A DNA stretch of 12,696 nt from VMDJ01 sp965659945 (GTDB lineage Bacteria > Pseudomonadota > Gammaproteobacteria > Chromatiales > Chromatiaceae). Shown here one piece after another: positions 1 through 5,685 of this stretch; the stretch's first letter is position 1; each line of letters begins with the position of its first letter. The position numbers were made by a program, and so were the translations under genes. The stretch covers positions 1-12,696 of the forward strand of contig CBFHYJ010000047.1 of the NCBI GenBank assembly GCA_965659945.1. The letters are read 5' to 3'. The notes beneath the pieces are model-generated. The model had not been told where the DNA came from. It saw only the letters and a list, made by a program, of their open reading frames with translations, and did not search any database.

Positions 1-1
1 A

Positions 2-997
2 TGCTTTTGAACCTTCGTCAGTCAATGACCAGTTCCAGTTAGTAGAACCGTAAATACCTTTGATGTTCTCACCAGCACCTTGTGCCATCAAACGTGAGAA
101 TAGAGGTACAACAATCTGGAAGTCCTTACCGTTAACTTGCTTGTCACGCAGACCGAACTGAACAGCCTGAGTCAAAGAGTTAACCATATCCTTACCGTAG
201 TGGTTCAATACCAATACGTCAGCGCCAGAGTTCAATACTGGAGTGATGTACTGAGAGAAGTCACCCGCACCGAGTGGAGTACGTACTGCTGCTGCAGTTT
301 TCCAACCCATAGACTCAGTGTACTTCTTGATTGAACCTTCTTGTGACCAACCCCAAGAGTAGTCAGCAGTCAGGTGGTATGCCGTACGGTCAGTACCGAA
401 CTCTTTCTTCAAAATTGGAGCCAATGCTGCGCCTGACATCTCAGTGTTGAAGAAGTGACGGAAACCGTTCTTCTTGCGGTCTTTACCAGTAGTGTCGTTT
501 GAGTGAGTCAAACCTGCCATGAAGATTACGCCAGCTTCCTGACATAGACCTTGTACAGCGATCGCAACACCTGAAGAAGAACCACCAGTGATCATCACTG
601 CGCCGTCCTTTTCGATCATACGCTTCGCAGAAGCACGCGCTGCGTCTGATTTAGTTTGCGTATCACCCGTTACATAAGCAACTTTCTTACCATTAACACC
701 GTTACCTTTCAGTACACAGTTGGTCATGGTGTTAAGCATACCGCCGTCGCCTTCACCGTTAAGGTGCTTAACAGCTAGCTTGTATGCACGTAATTCGTCT
801 GCACCCTCGTCAGCGTATGCGCCGGTCTGTGGAACGTTGAAACCTAAAGTAACAGTGCCACCCTTTGGCTCGTTCACGTAGGCGTGAGCAGTTGAAGTGA
901 GAATGGTTGGCGCTGCCACTGCTGCTGCAGTTGCCGCTGAAGCTTTCATAAAGCCACGGCGAGACAGAGTGCCGAACTTTTCGTTATCAGTTGACAT
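2..997 (-). CDS. ABC transporter substrate-binding protein, branched-chain amino acid type, Tat-exported (partial, 3' end off window)
   Basis: Minus-strand reading frame open for 332 codons from the ATG at 997–995 to the left edge, so the C-terminus is missing. A strong Shine-Dalgarno GGAGG (1010–1006) lies 8 bases upstream and fixes the start. The N-terminus is a Tat signal: twin arginine in SRRGFMK (residues 12–18), an Ala-rich hydrophobic stretch, then AHA (37–39) as the likely cleavage site. The mature part opens with the periplasmic-binding-protein type I pattern (VTLGFNVPQTGAYADEG) and continues with typical lobes (ITGGSSSGVAIAVQGLCQEAGVIFMAG; YHLTADYSWGWSQEG). In this family the protein captures amino acids, amides or urea in the periplasm for an ATP-driven permease. 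The ligand cannot be read from sequence, and no permease or ATPase gene is in the window. Codon use is strongly biased, suggesting high expression. Confidence 0.88.
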   Translation of the reverse strand, partial: MSTDNEKFGTLSRRGFMKASAATAAAVAAPTILTSTAHAYVNEPKGGTVTLGFNVPQTGAYADEGADELRAYKLAVKHLNGEGDGGMLNTMTNCVLKGNGVNGKKVAYVTGDTQTKSDAARASAKRMIEKDGAVMITGGSSSGVAIAVQGLCQEAGVIFMAGLTHSNDTTGKDRKKNGFRHFFNTEMSGAALAPILKKEFGTDRTAYHLTADYSWGWSQEGSIKKYTESMGWKTAAAVRTPLGAGDFSQYITPVLNSGADVLVLNHYGKDMVNSLTQAVQFGLRDKQVNGKDFQIVVPLFSRLMAQGAGENIKGIYGSTNWNWSLTDEGSKA

Positions 998-1033
998 AAG
1001 TTTGTCCTCCAAACTTTTGATGGGTTATTTATC

Positions 1034-1061
1034 ATTATTAATACAGCTATAGCCTTGTCTC
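1034..1061 (-). promoter_or_regulatory. Possible promoter of the substrate-binding protein gene
   Basis: Read on the minus strand, GAGACA (1061–1056) and AATAAT (1039–1034) are separated by 16 bases, a fair sigma-70 match (4/6 and 5/6). It would give a leader of about 30 bases that includes the GGAGG. The -35 box overlaps a small inverted repeat, CTCAC/GTGAG (1059–1063 and 1069–1073). Tentative. Confidence 0.3.
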
Positions 1062-1208
1062 ACCTGGAGTGAGGGGGGGATAAAGCGTTGGCGGACTATA
1101 TCAATGCCATGCTGTTGGTAGTCCTTTACAAAGATAATATTTCTCAATACAAGCATTTGCTAATAAACAGAATTGACCTAGACAGTTTTAAAAATCCATT
1201 CGAGCTCA

Positions 1209-1214
1209 TATACT
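1209..1214 (+). promoter_or_regulatory. Possible -10 element for the cytochrome c gene
   Basis: TATACT (1209–1214) is a 5/6 match to a sigma-70 -10 box, 52 bases ahead of the cytochrome ATG. The -35 region 17 bases upstream (TTTTAA) is poor. The rest of the 1011–1266 intergenic stretch is AT-rich. It also holds a loose inverted repeat, GGACTA (1093–1098) with TAGTCC (1119–1124), with no recognisable function. Confidence 0.25.
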
Positions 1215-1266
1215 TAGATTAGTTAAAAATATAAATTAAAACTTAATCCTCTGAATTTGGATTCAC

Positions 1267-1662
1267 ATGCGTAATCTTGCTGCATTGATTTGCGTGCTTT
1301 TGTTCACGACTACTTCACACGCTCGTTGGTTTAAAACAACCGATGTTGAGAAAGGCTCGTCCCTATATGCGGATAATTGCGCGTCATGTCATGGCGCTAA
1401 TGCAGAAGGTGATAAGCATTGGCCAATGCCAACCTCAAAAGGGCACTACCCTGCACCACCTTTAAACGGCATGGCACACACTTGGCAACACCCATTGCGT
1501 CAACTTGTGGCAACTGTGACCTTTGGTAATGGATCTATGCCTGGTTACCAACATCAGTTAACCACACAACAAATCCTCGATATCTTGGCCTTTGTTCAAA
1601 GCCGTTGGCCAGATGAAATCTATGCCGACTGGTCAAAGATGAACGAGCGCCACCCAGGCTAA
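1267..1662 (+). CDS. Periplasmic mono-haem cytochrome c
   Basis: 131 residues. A signal peptide (residues 1–19, hydrophobic LAALICVLLFTTT, cleavage after SHA) sends it to the periplasm. The single haem-binding motif CASCH is at 38–42, with His42 as proximal ligand; Met91 in GSMPGY is the probable distal ligand, as in class I cytochromes c. The intervening APPLNGMAHTWQHP segment and the C-terminal ILAFVQSRWPDEIYADW helix are typical of small soluble electron-carrier cytochromes. It should shuttle electrons between respiratory or periplasmic redox enzymes, but no partner oxidase or dehydrogenase gene is beside it. There is no good Shine-Dalgarno ahead of the ATG (only a weak TTGGA). The next gene, dusA, starts 39 bases after the stop and is functionally unrelated. 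Confidence 0.88.
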   Translation: MRNLAALICVLLFTTTSHARWFKTTDVEKGSSLYADNCASCHGANAEGDKHWPMPTSKGHYPAPPLNGMAHTWQHPLRQLVATVTFGNGSMPGYQHQLTTQQILDILAFVQSRWPDEIYADWSKMNERHPG

Positions 1663-1687
1663 ACACTTCGGGTGTTTTTCAACACCC
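1661..1687 (+). terminator. Weak terminator-like hairpin overlapping a second, competing hairpin
   Basis: AAACAC (1661–1666) pairs with GTGTTT (1672–1677) around a TTCGG loop, and the downstream arm runs into T5 (1675–1679), so it could act as a short intrinsic terminator for the cytochrome gene. A stronger 7-bp hairpin, GGGTGTT (1670–1676) with AACACCC (1681–1687) and loop TTTC, shares the same bases and cannot form at the same time. Readthrough into dusA is therefore plausible. Confidence 0.4.
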
Positions 1688-1701
1688 GTTACAATCCTCA
1701 C

Positions 1702-2682
1702 ATGACCTCTTCCGCTCACCGCTTTTGCGTTGCGCCAATGCTTGATTGGACGAATCGACATTGTCGATTCTTTCATCGCCAGCTAACGCAACACGCCATG
1801 CTCTACACCGAGATGATTACCACCGGTGCATTAATCTACCGTGAGCCGGGGCGCTTTCTCGATTACAACGTAGAAGAACACCCTGTTGCCTTACAGCTCG
1901 GCGGGAACGATCCTAAAGAGCTTGCGCATTGCGCCAAGCTCGCAGAAGACTGGGGCTATGACGAAGTAAACCTGAACGTAGGCTGCCCTTCTGATCGTGT
2001 GCAGAATGGTCGTTTTGGTGCCTGCTTGATGGCAACACCCGAATTAGTTGCAGAAAGTGTTGCCGCCATGAAAGCCGCAACCGATATACCAATCACCGTT
2101 AAACATCGTATTGGCATTGATGCACAAGATAGCTATGAAGAGTTACATCGCTTTGTGCAACTGAGCGCCCAAGCGGGTTGTGAAACCTTTATCGTGCATG
2201 CACGTAAAGCGTGGCTACAAGGCTTAAGCCCAAAAGAAAACCGTGATGTACCACCGTTGAACTACGATCTGGTTTATCAACTCAAACAGGACTTTCCTCA
2301 ACTCAACCTCATCATTAACGGTGGCATCACCAGGCTCGATCTTGCGAATGAACAGCTCAAACATGTTGATGGAGTCATGATCGGTCGCGAGGCATACAGC
2401 AACCCTTGGTTACTTCAGCAAGTCGATACACAGCTCTTTAACAACGACGCAAAGGTGACACATCGCTCACACGTCATCGAAGCGATGGTTCCTTACATCG
2501 AAGAACAACTAAGCAACGATATCTATCTCAGTCACATCACGCGTCACATGTTGGGTTTGTATCAAGGCTTACCAGGCGCGCGCGCATACCGCCGCCATCT
2601 CTCTGAGAACGCCACGAAAAAAGGTGCCCATCTACAAGTGTTACTCGATGCGGTTGCGCTTGTCACAGACCCGCTCGATTGA
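1702..2682 (+). CDS. dusA: tRNA-dihydrouridine(20/20a) synthase DusA
   Basis: 326 residues from the ATG at 1702, close to the usual DusA length of about 330. DusA is an FMN enzyme that reduces uridines 20 and 20a in the tRNA D-loop using NADPH, in the cytoplasm. Family hallmarks are VAPMLDWTNRHCR (residues 10–22), LQLGGNDP (65–72), LNVGCPSDRVQNGRFGACLM (91–110) with the conserved proton-donor Cys108, KHRIGID, FIVHARKAWLQGLSPKENR, and INGGI followed by GVMIGREAYSNPW for flavin phosphate binding. The GCPSDRVQNG and ARKAWLQGLSPKENR signatures fit DusA rather than DusB or DusC. A GTG at 1672 is in frame but lies inside a hairpin and would add ten residues not expected in the family, so I prefer 1702. 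No Shine-Dalgarno precedes this ATG. A -10-like TACAAT (1690–1695) immediately upstream could give a nearly leaderless mRNA. Confidence 0.95.
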   Translation: MTSSAHRFCVAPMLDWTNRHCRFFHRQLTQHAMLYTEMITTGALIYREPGRFLDYNVEEHPVALQLGGNDPKELAHCAKLAEDWGYDEVNLNVGCPSDRVQNGRFGACLMATPELVAESVAAMKAATDIPITVKHRIGIDAQDSYEELHRFVQLSAQAGCETFIVHARKAWLQGLSPKENRDVPPLNYDLVYQLKQDFPQLNLIINGGITRLDLANEQLKHVDGVMIGREAYSNPWLLQQVDTQLFNNDAKVTHRSHVIEAMVPYIEEQLSNDIYLSHITRHMLGLYQGLPGARAYRRHLSENATKKGAHLQVLLDAVALVTDPLD

Positions 2683-2707
2683 CGCACAGAAACGATCTCT
2701 CTACACT
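2679..2707 (+). promoter_or_regulatory. Sigma-70-like promoter for the DUF2892 gene
   Basis: TTGACG (2679–2684, 5/6 match) and TACACT (2702–2707, 4/6 match) are separated by exactly 17 bases. The -35 box overlaps the dusA stop codon (2680–2682). Transcription would begin near 2714, giving a leader of about 45 bases. That leader contains a small hairpin, CGTCT/AGACG (2719–2732). Confidence 0.5.
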
Positions 2708-2759
2708 GCGCTTCAACGCGTCTTTGTAGACGAATCAAACACTTAACGGAGTACACACC

Positions 2760-2975
2760 ATGTCTATCGAACGAATTGTTATGGCATTTGCCGGTATCAT
2801 GATCATGTTGACACTGGCTTTAGGCACTGAAGGCAGCCCAATTTTCCACAGCACTAACTGGCATTGGTTCACCGCCTTTATCGGTTTCAACTTGCTGCAA
2901 TCATCTTTCACAGGCTTCTGCCCATTGGCAATGATCTTGAAGAAAGTTGGCAAGCAACCAGGCTCAGCGTTCTAA
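2760..2975 (+). CDS. DUF2892 / YgaP-like inner-membrane protein
   Basis: 71 residues from an ATG preceded by GGAG (2748–2751) at an 8-base spacing. The sequence matches the small two-helix YgaP-type transmembrane family (DUF2892): an N-terminal MSIERIVMAFAGIMIMLTLALG helix, a short polar turn, then WFTAFIGFNLLQSSFTGFCPL followed by a basic tail (LKKVGK). The FTGFCP segment with its single Cys is the family signature. In some bacteria this module is fused to a rhodanese sulfurtransferase; here it stands alone. Its molecular role is not established. It probably has its own promoter overlapping the end of dusA and ends at a strong terminator shared with the convergent yqhA-type gene. Confidence 0.85.
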   Translation: MSIERIVMAFAGIMIMLTLALGTEGSPIFHSTNWHWFTAFIGFNLLQSSFTGFCPLAMILKKVGKQPGSAF

Positions 2976-2992
2976 GCTAAATACAAGACATA

Positions 2993-3020
2993 AAAAAAAC
3001 CGGCTAACGCCGGTTTTTTT
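2993..3020. terminator. Bidirectional intrinsic terminator
   Basis: Perfect 12-bp inverted repeat: seven A then CCGGC (2993–3004), loop TAAC, then GCCGG and seven T (3009–3020). The A-run and T-run flank the GC stem symmetrically, so it can stop both the plus-strand DUF2892 transcript and the minus-strand rimO–yqhA transcript that converge here. Confidence 0.92.
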
Positions 3021-3031
3021 ATGTGCATCGT

Positions 3032-3544
3032 TTAATGACTATCTTTGCCTTTACTCGATATGTAATCGGTAAGCGCAAACATCAAACCAGAGAAAACCAA
3101 CGCAATGTGAATACCCACCTTCCATGCTAAAGACTCATTGCTCAATGTTTCGGTATTCAAGAAGGCTTTCAATAACTCAACTGTTGAGATCGCAACCACC
3201 GCACCGATCAGCTTCAATTTAAGATCAGCAAAGCCCACCTTACCCATCCATCCTGGACGGTCTTCATGGTCACCAATGGCAAACTTGGATACAAAATTTT
3301 CGTATCCACTAAAAGCAATAATCAACAACAGACCCGCTAATAACGCCGTATCAATCAAGGTCAAAATACTCAGGATAGGTTGTTCAGCTGCACCCGTTAG
3401 CACACCACTCATCAGATAAAATAGCTCCTTGCCAAACTTAATCAGCAAGGCAATCACTGACACCATTAAGCCGATAAAAAATGGCGCCAATAACCAACGC
3501 ATTTTAAAGAAGCTATTTTCCATCCACGTTTCAAAATCTTTCAT
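3032..3544 (-). CDS. yqhA: YqhA / UPF0114 family inner-membrane protein
   Basis: 170 residues; E. coli YqhA has 164. Recognisable family segments are ENSFFKMRWLLAPFFIGL (residues 9–26), TLIDTALLAGLLLIIAFSGYENFVSKF (about 62–88), then LKLKLIGAVVAISTVELLKAFL and a final hydrophobic helix before a charged tail. Four transmembrane helices are evident, with no signal peptide. The role of the family is not established. The gene follows rimO after a 16-base gap, so the two are probably co-transcribed. Its Shine-Dalgarno is modest (AGAG a few bases before the ATG at 3544). It ends 11 bases from the bidirectional terminator. Confidence 0.88.
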   Translation of the reverse strand: MKDFETWMENSFFKMRWLLAPFFIGLMVSVIALLIKFGKELFYLMSGVLTGAAEQPILSILTLIDTALLAGLLLIIAFSGYENFVSKFAIGDHEDRPGWMGKVGFADLKLKLIGAVVAISTVELLKAFLNTETLSNESLAWKVGIHIALVFSGLMFALTDYISSKGKDSH

Positions 3545-3560
3545 TGTTTTCTCTTAAGCC

Positions 3561-4883
3561 TCAGATCGGCTCAGCAAATAAATCGTGTTCATCGTAACCG
3601 CTAACCTGCACTTCGATAAAGTCGCCTGCCGAAACATCTTCCCATTCGCCGTGAATGATCACCTGACCATCAACCTCAGGCGCATCACCCGGACCACGTG
3701 CAATCATATGATCATCATGCACTTCATCGACAAGCACGATCATCTCGCGACCCACTTGGCCGGCTAATTTATTGCGTGAGATCTCCGCTTGGATTTCCAT
3801 AAAGCGCTGCAAGCGATCTTGCTTTATCTCTTCCGGTATTTGATGCGGTAAATCATTGGCCGTAGCACCATCCACCGGTGAATAGGCAAACGCGCCGACA
3901 CGATCCAAGTTGGCTTCTTGAACAAACTCAAGCAGTTGATCGAAGTCGTCTTCCGTCTCACCCGGGAAACCAACAATAAAGGTCGAACGCAAAGTCAGAT
4001 CAGGACACATCTCACGCCAACGCTTAATGCGATCGAGCACCTTTTCTGTAGCCGCAGGTCGCTTCATCGCACGCAACACCGATTCACTTCCATGCTGCAA
4101 TGGCATATCGAGATAAGGCAGAATCAATCCTTCTGCCATCATCGGAATTAAATCATCCACATGCGGATACGGATAAACATAGTGCATACGCACCCATGCC
4201 GGCAGCTGACCTAGTTCACGCGCCAAGGTGCGCAAGCGAGTATCAAGTGGCTTACCGTTAGCGATATCCATACGGTATTTAAGATCGACGCCATAAGCAC
4301 TCGTATCTTGAGATACGACAAGTAATTCGCGCACACCTGACTCGACCAAGCGTTCGGCTTCTGTGAGCACCTCACCAATCGGACGACTGACCAAGTCGCC
4401 TCGCAAGCCAGGAATAATGCAAAAACTACAACGGTGATTGCAGCCTTCGGAGATCTTTAAATAGGCATAGTGTTTTGGTGTGAGCTTAATGCCCTGAGGC
4501 GGCACCAAACTAGTAAAAATATCATGTGGTGCAGGCTGATGCTTATGCACCGCTTGCATCACCTCCTCGTAAGCATGGGCACCGGTCACCTCTAACACTC
4601 GCGGGTGCGTTTCACGGATCTCGTCAGCACGCTTACCCAAACAACCGGTAACAATCACACGACCATTAGCATCAATCGCCTCGCCAATCGCATCCAGCGA
4701 CTCTTCAACCGCTGCATCGATAAAACCGCAGGTATTCACAATGACCAAATCGGCATCTTCAAAGCTCGGCGAGAGGCTATACCCCTCGGCACGCAGCTGA
4801 GTCAGGATTCGCTCAGAATCCACTAAATTCTTAGGGCATCCCAAGCTCACAAAGCCAATTTTTGCGGTGTTTTGACCGGACAT
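3561..4883 (-). CDS. rimO: Ribosomal protein S12 methylthiotransferase RimO
   Basis: 440 residues, matching E. coli RimO (441). This radical-SAM enzyme adds a methylthio group to the conserved aspartate of ribosomal protein S12 using two [4Fe-4S] clusters. All expected cysteines are visible: Cys16, Cys52 and Cys81 in the N-terminal UPF0004 domain (SLGCPKNLVDSE, VNTCGFI, VTGCLGK), and the radical-SAM triad Cys148, Cys152, Cys155 in EGCNHRCSFCIIP. SLGCPKNLVDSE and CSFCIIPGLRG distinguish RimO from the related MiaB. A C-terminal TRAM-type domain (from about residue 375) ends the protein. The ATG at 4883 has AGGA (4897–4894) at a workable spacing. It is first of two genes with the yqhA-type gene. 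Its leader carries a terminator-like hairpin. Confidence 0.97.
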   Translation of the reverse strand: MSGQNTAKIGFVSLGCPKNLVDSERILTQLRAEGYSLSPSFEDADLVIVNTCGFIDAAVEESLDAIGEAIDANGRVIVTGCLGKRADEIRETHPRVLEVTGAHAYEEVMQAVHKHQPAPHDIFTSLVPPQGIKLTPKHYAYLKISEGCNHRCSFCIIPGLRGDLVSRPIGEVLTEAERLVESGVRELLVVSQDTSAYGVDLKYRMDIANGKPLDTRLRTLARELGQLPAWVRMHYVYPYPHVDDLIPMMAEGLILPYLDMPLQHGSESVLRAMKRPAATEKVLDRIKRWREMCPDLTLRSTFIVGFPGETEDDFDQLLEFVQEANLDRVGAFAYSPVDGATANDLPHQIPEEIKQDRLQRFMEIQAEISRNKLAGQVGREMIVLVDEVHDDHMIARGPGDAPEVDGQVIIHGEWEDVSAGDFIEVQVSGYDEHDLFAEPI

Positions 4884-4908
4884 TTAGTAAAAGTCCTAAT
4901 TTGTAACG

Positions 4909-4934
4909 AAAAATCCCGCGCAATGGTGCGCGAG
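4909..4934 (-). terminator. Terminator-like hairpin in the rimO leader
   Basis: Read on the minus strand, CTCGCGC (4934–4928) pairs with GCGCGGG (4921–4915; five GC pairs plus one G·T and one C-G) around loop ACCATT, followed by A and T5 (4913–4909). This has the form of an intrinsic terminator just 26 bases before the rimO ATG. No minus-strand gene lies upstream that it could end, so it may attenuate rimO or terminate an unseen short RNA. It may also be fortuitous. Confidence 0.35.
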
Positions 4935-5106
4935 GCGCTAGATAACTACAAGTTTTTAGTCATCTTTAGGCTCAAAAAAGACCTACTGAAATAGTCAAGA
5001 AATTCAGGATTTTCTGATTAATATCATTTACTTAGTGATCATAAAAAAAATATTTAGGCCATAAAAATGACCGTGTTGTGATTGTGACAATGGAATGACA
5101 GACTGC

Positions 5107-5135
5107 TTGCCGTGTTTAGGGACTGTCCCTAATAC
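5107..5135 (+). promoter_or_regulatory. Possible promoter with operator-like palindrome ahead of the small ORF
   Basis: TTAGGGAC–T–GTCCCTAA (5116–5132) is a perfect 8-bp inverted repeat around one central base. It sits between a -35-like TTGCCG (5107–5112) and a weak -10-like TAATAC (5130–5135) spaced by 17 bases. That position would let a dimeric regulator block RNA polymerase. An alternative upstream extended -10 (TGT then GACAAT, 5083–5091) would place the palindrome in the mRNA leader, where it could fold as a 7-bp hairpin. The palindrome is certain; the promoter assignment is tentative. Confidence 0.45.
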
Positions 5136-5158
5136 GACTCTAAAAATTGGAGAACTAG

Positions 5159-5299
5159 ATGAAAGCAATGATCGGTAGCGCATTCGCCAAGATTTGTAAC
5201 GATATCCCAGGCGTTTGCATTGTCCTTCAGACCTCACTAGCCATCGTAATCTCAGGTGTTCTCGGATACCTCTTCGTCACTCAAGAACTTATGAAATAA
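5159..5299 (+). CDS. Small single-span membrane protein, 46 aa, unknown function
   Basis: An ATG at 5159 follows a good Shine-Dalgarno (GGAG, six bases upstream) and opens 46 codons ending in TAA. The product has a short amphipathic N-terminus (MKAMIGSAFAKICNDIPG) with two cysteines (residues 13 and 20), then one hydrophobic helix (about VCIVLQTSLAIVISGVLGYLFV, 19–40) and a polar tail TQELMK. This looks like a small bitopic inner-membrane protein; I do not recognise the family. It lies alone between divergent rimO and the riboswitch promoter, which begins 35 bases after its stop, and has its own upstream palindrome. The clean ribosome binding site and sensible membrane topology argue for a real gene, though its shortness leaves doubt. 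The overlapping minus-strand frame (5237–5028) lacks comparable signals. Confidence 0.6.
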   Translation: MKAMIGSAFAKICNDIPGVCIVLQTSLAIVISGVLGYLFVTQELMK

Positions 5300-5333
5300 G
5301 ACCTCAGTCGCTCAGGCTAGCCCACTGCTTACC

Positions 5334-5360
5334 TTGACTCCCCTCTCTCTACTCTTTAAT
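5334..5360 (+). promoter_or_regulatory. Sigma-70-like promoter of the cobalamin riboswitch transcript
   Basis: TTGACT (5334–5339, 5/6 match) and TTTAAT (5355–5360, 5/6 match) are separated by 15 bases. The predicted start, near 5367, is only a few bases before the P1 helix of the aptamer at 5372, where a riboswitch promoter should be. The spacing is slightly short. Confidence 0.6.
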
Positions 5361-5371
5361 GTCCGCGCCTC

Positions 5372-5552
5372 GTTCGAGGTGCCCTAGGTAATCTACCCAG
5401 GGTTAAACGGGAAGTTGGTGACATCCACCGGATTCAATCCAACACTGCCCCCGCAACGGTGATCACGTCTCGTACTTACATCAGCCACTGGATTTCGATC
5501 TGGGAAGGCGTAAGCACTTTATTCGCGTGTCAGTCCGGATACCGGCCCGAAC
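5372..5552 (+). ncRNA. Cobalamin (AdoCbl) riboswitch aptamer
   Basis: All the hallmark segments occur in order: AGGTGCC (5377–5383), AAACGGGAA (5405–5413), GGTG…AATCC (5417–5440), GCCCCCGCAACGGT (5447–5460), the B12 box AGCCACTG (5483–5490), GGGAAGGC (5502–5509) and CAGTCCGGATACCGGCC (5531–5547). P1 is closed by GTTCG (5372–5376) pairing with CGAAC (5548–5552). The loop between GGTG and AATCC (L5) holds CCACCG (5425–5430), complementary to the loop of a hairpin just downstream. The aptamer senses cobalamin and normally lowers expression of the following transport genes. Its position directly before a BtuB-like receptor and a cobalamin adenosyltransferase fits. Confidence 0.97.
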
Positions 5553-5685
5553 TTAGTAGTTAAACCATGTTGCGGTGGGCAACCGGGTGAAGACATGCGG
5601 ATATCTCATCGATAACTGCCTAGCCGTGCTTTGCCCAAAATCCACTGCGGATCAAAAGATGCGGGGATGCATCTAAGGGCAAAAA
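5553..5685 (+). promoter_or_regulatory. Riboswitch expression platform, probably translational
   Basis: A P13-type hairpin, GTTG (5569–5572) with CAAC (5580–5583), displays CGGTGG (5573–5578), complementary to CCACCG in L5 of the aptamer: the kissing-loop arrangement of this riboswitch class. The btuB ribosome binding site AAGGG (5675–5679) lies in GGGCAAA (5677–5683), which can pair with TTTGCCC (5630–5636). The same segment extended by one base (TTGCCCA, 5631–5637) can instead pair with TGGGCAA (5576–5582) inside P13. A further 6-bp hairpin, AGATGC/GCATCT (5657–5662, 5669–5674), abuts the ribosome binding site. No T-tract follows any stem, so control is inferred to act on translation. Confidence 0.7.

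Noticed and set aside
137..334. 65-codon plus-strand frame
   Set aside because: It is a shadow inside the substrate-binding protein gene, which has a full Tat signal and a strong ribosome binding site on the other strand.
1093..1124. Inverted repeat GGACTA…TAGTCC in the first intergenic region
   Set aside because: Only six bases per arm with a 20-base spacer; this could occur by chance and matches no promoter or operator I can place.
1672..1701. GTG at 1672 as an earlier dusA start
   Set aside because: It lies within a stable hairpin without a Shine-Dalgarno, and the ten extra residues are unlike DusA N-termini; ATG 1702 gives the family length.
5130..5140. TAATACGACTC, identical to the first 11 bases of the phage T7 promoter
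   Set aside because: The following bases (TAAAAATTGG) do not match the rest of the T7 promoter and no phage genes are present, so this is coincidence.
5028..5237. 69-codon minus-strand frame opposite the small membrane protein
   Set aside because: It has no clear Shine-Dalgarno, its product is Arg/Ser-rich and shows no recognisable features, and it lies antisense to a better-supported small gene.
5567..5590. Seven-codon upstream ORF (ATG…TGA) in the riboswitch P13 region
   Set aside because: There is no ribosome binding site, and the bases are explained by the kissing-loop hairpin.
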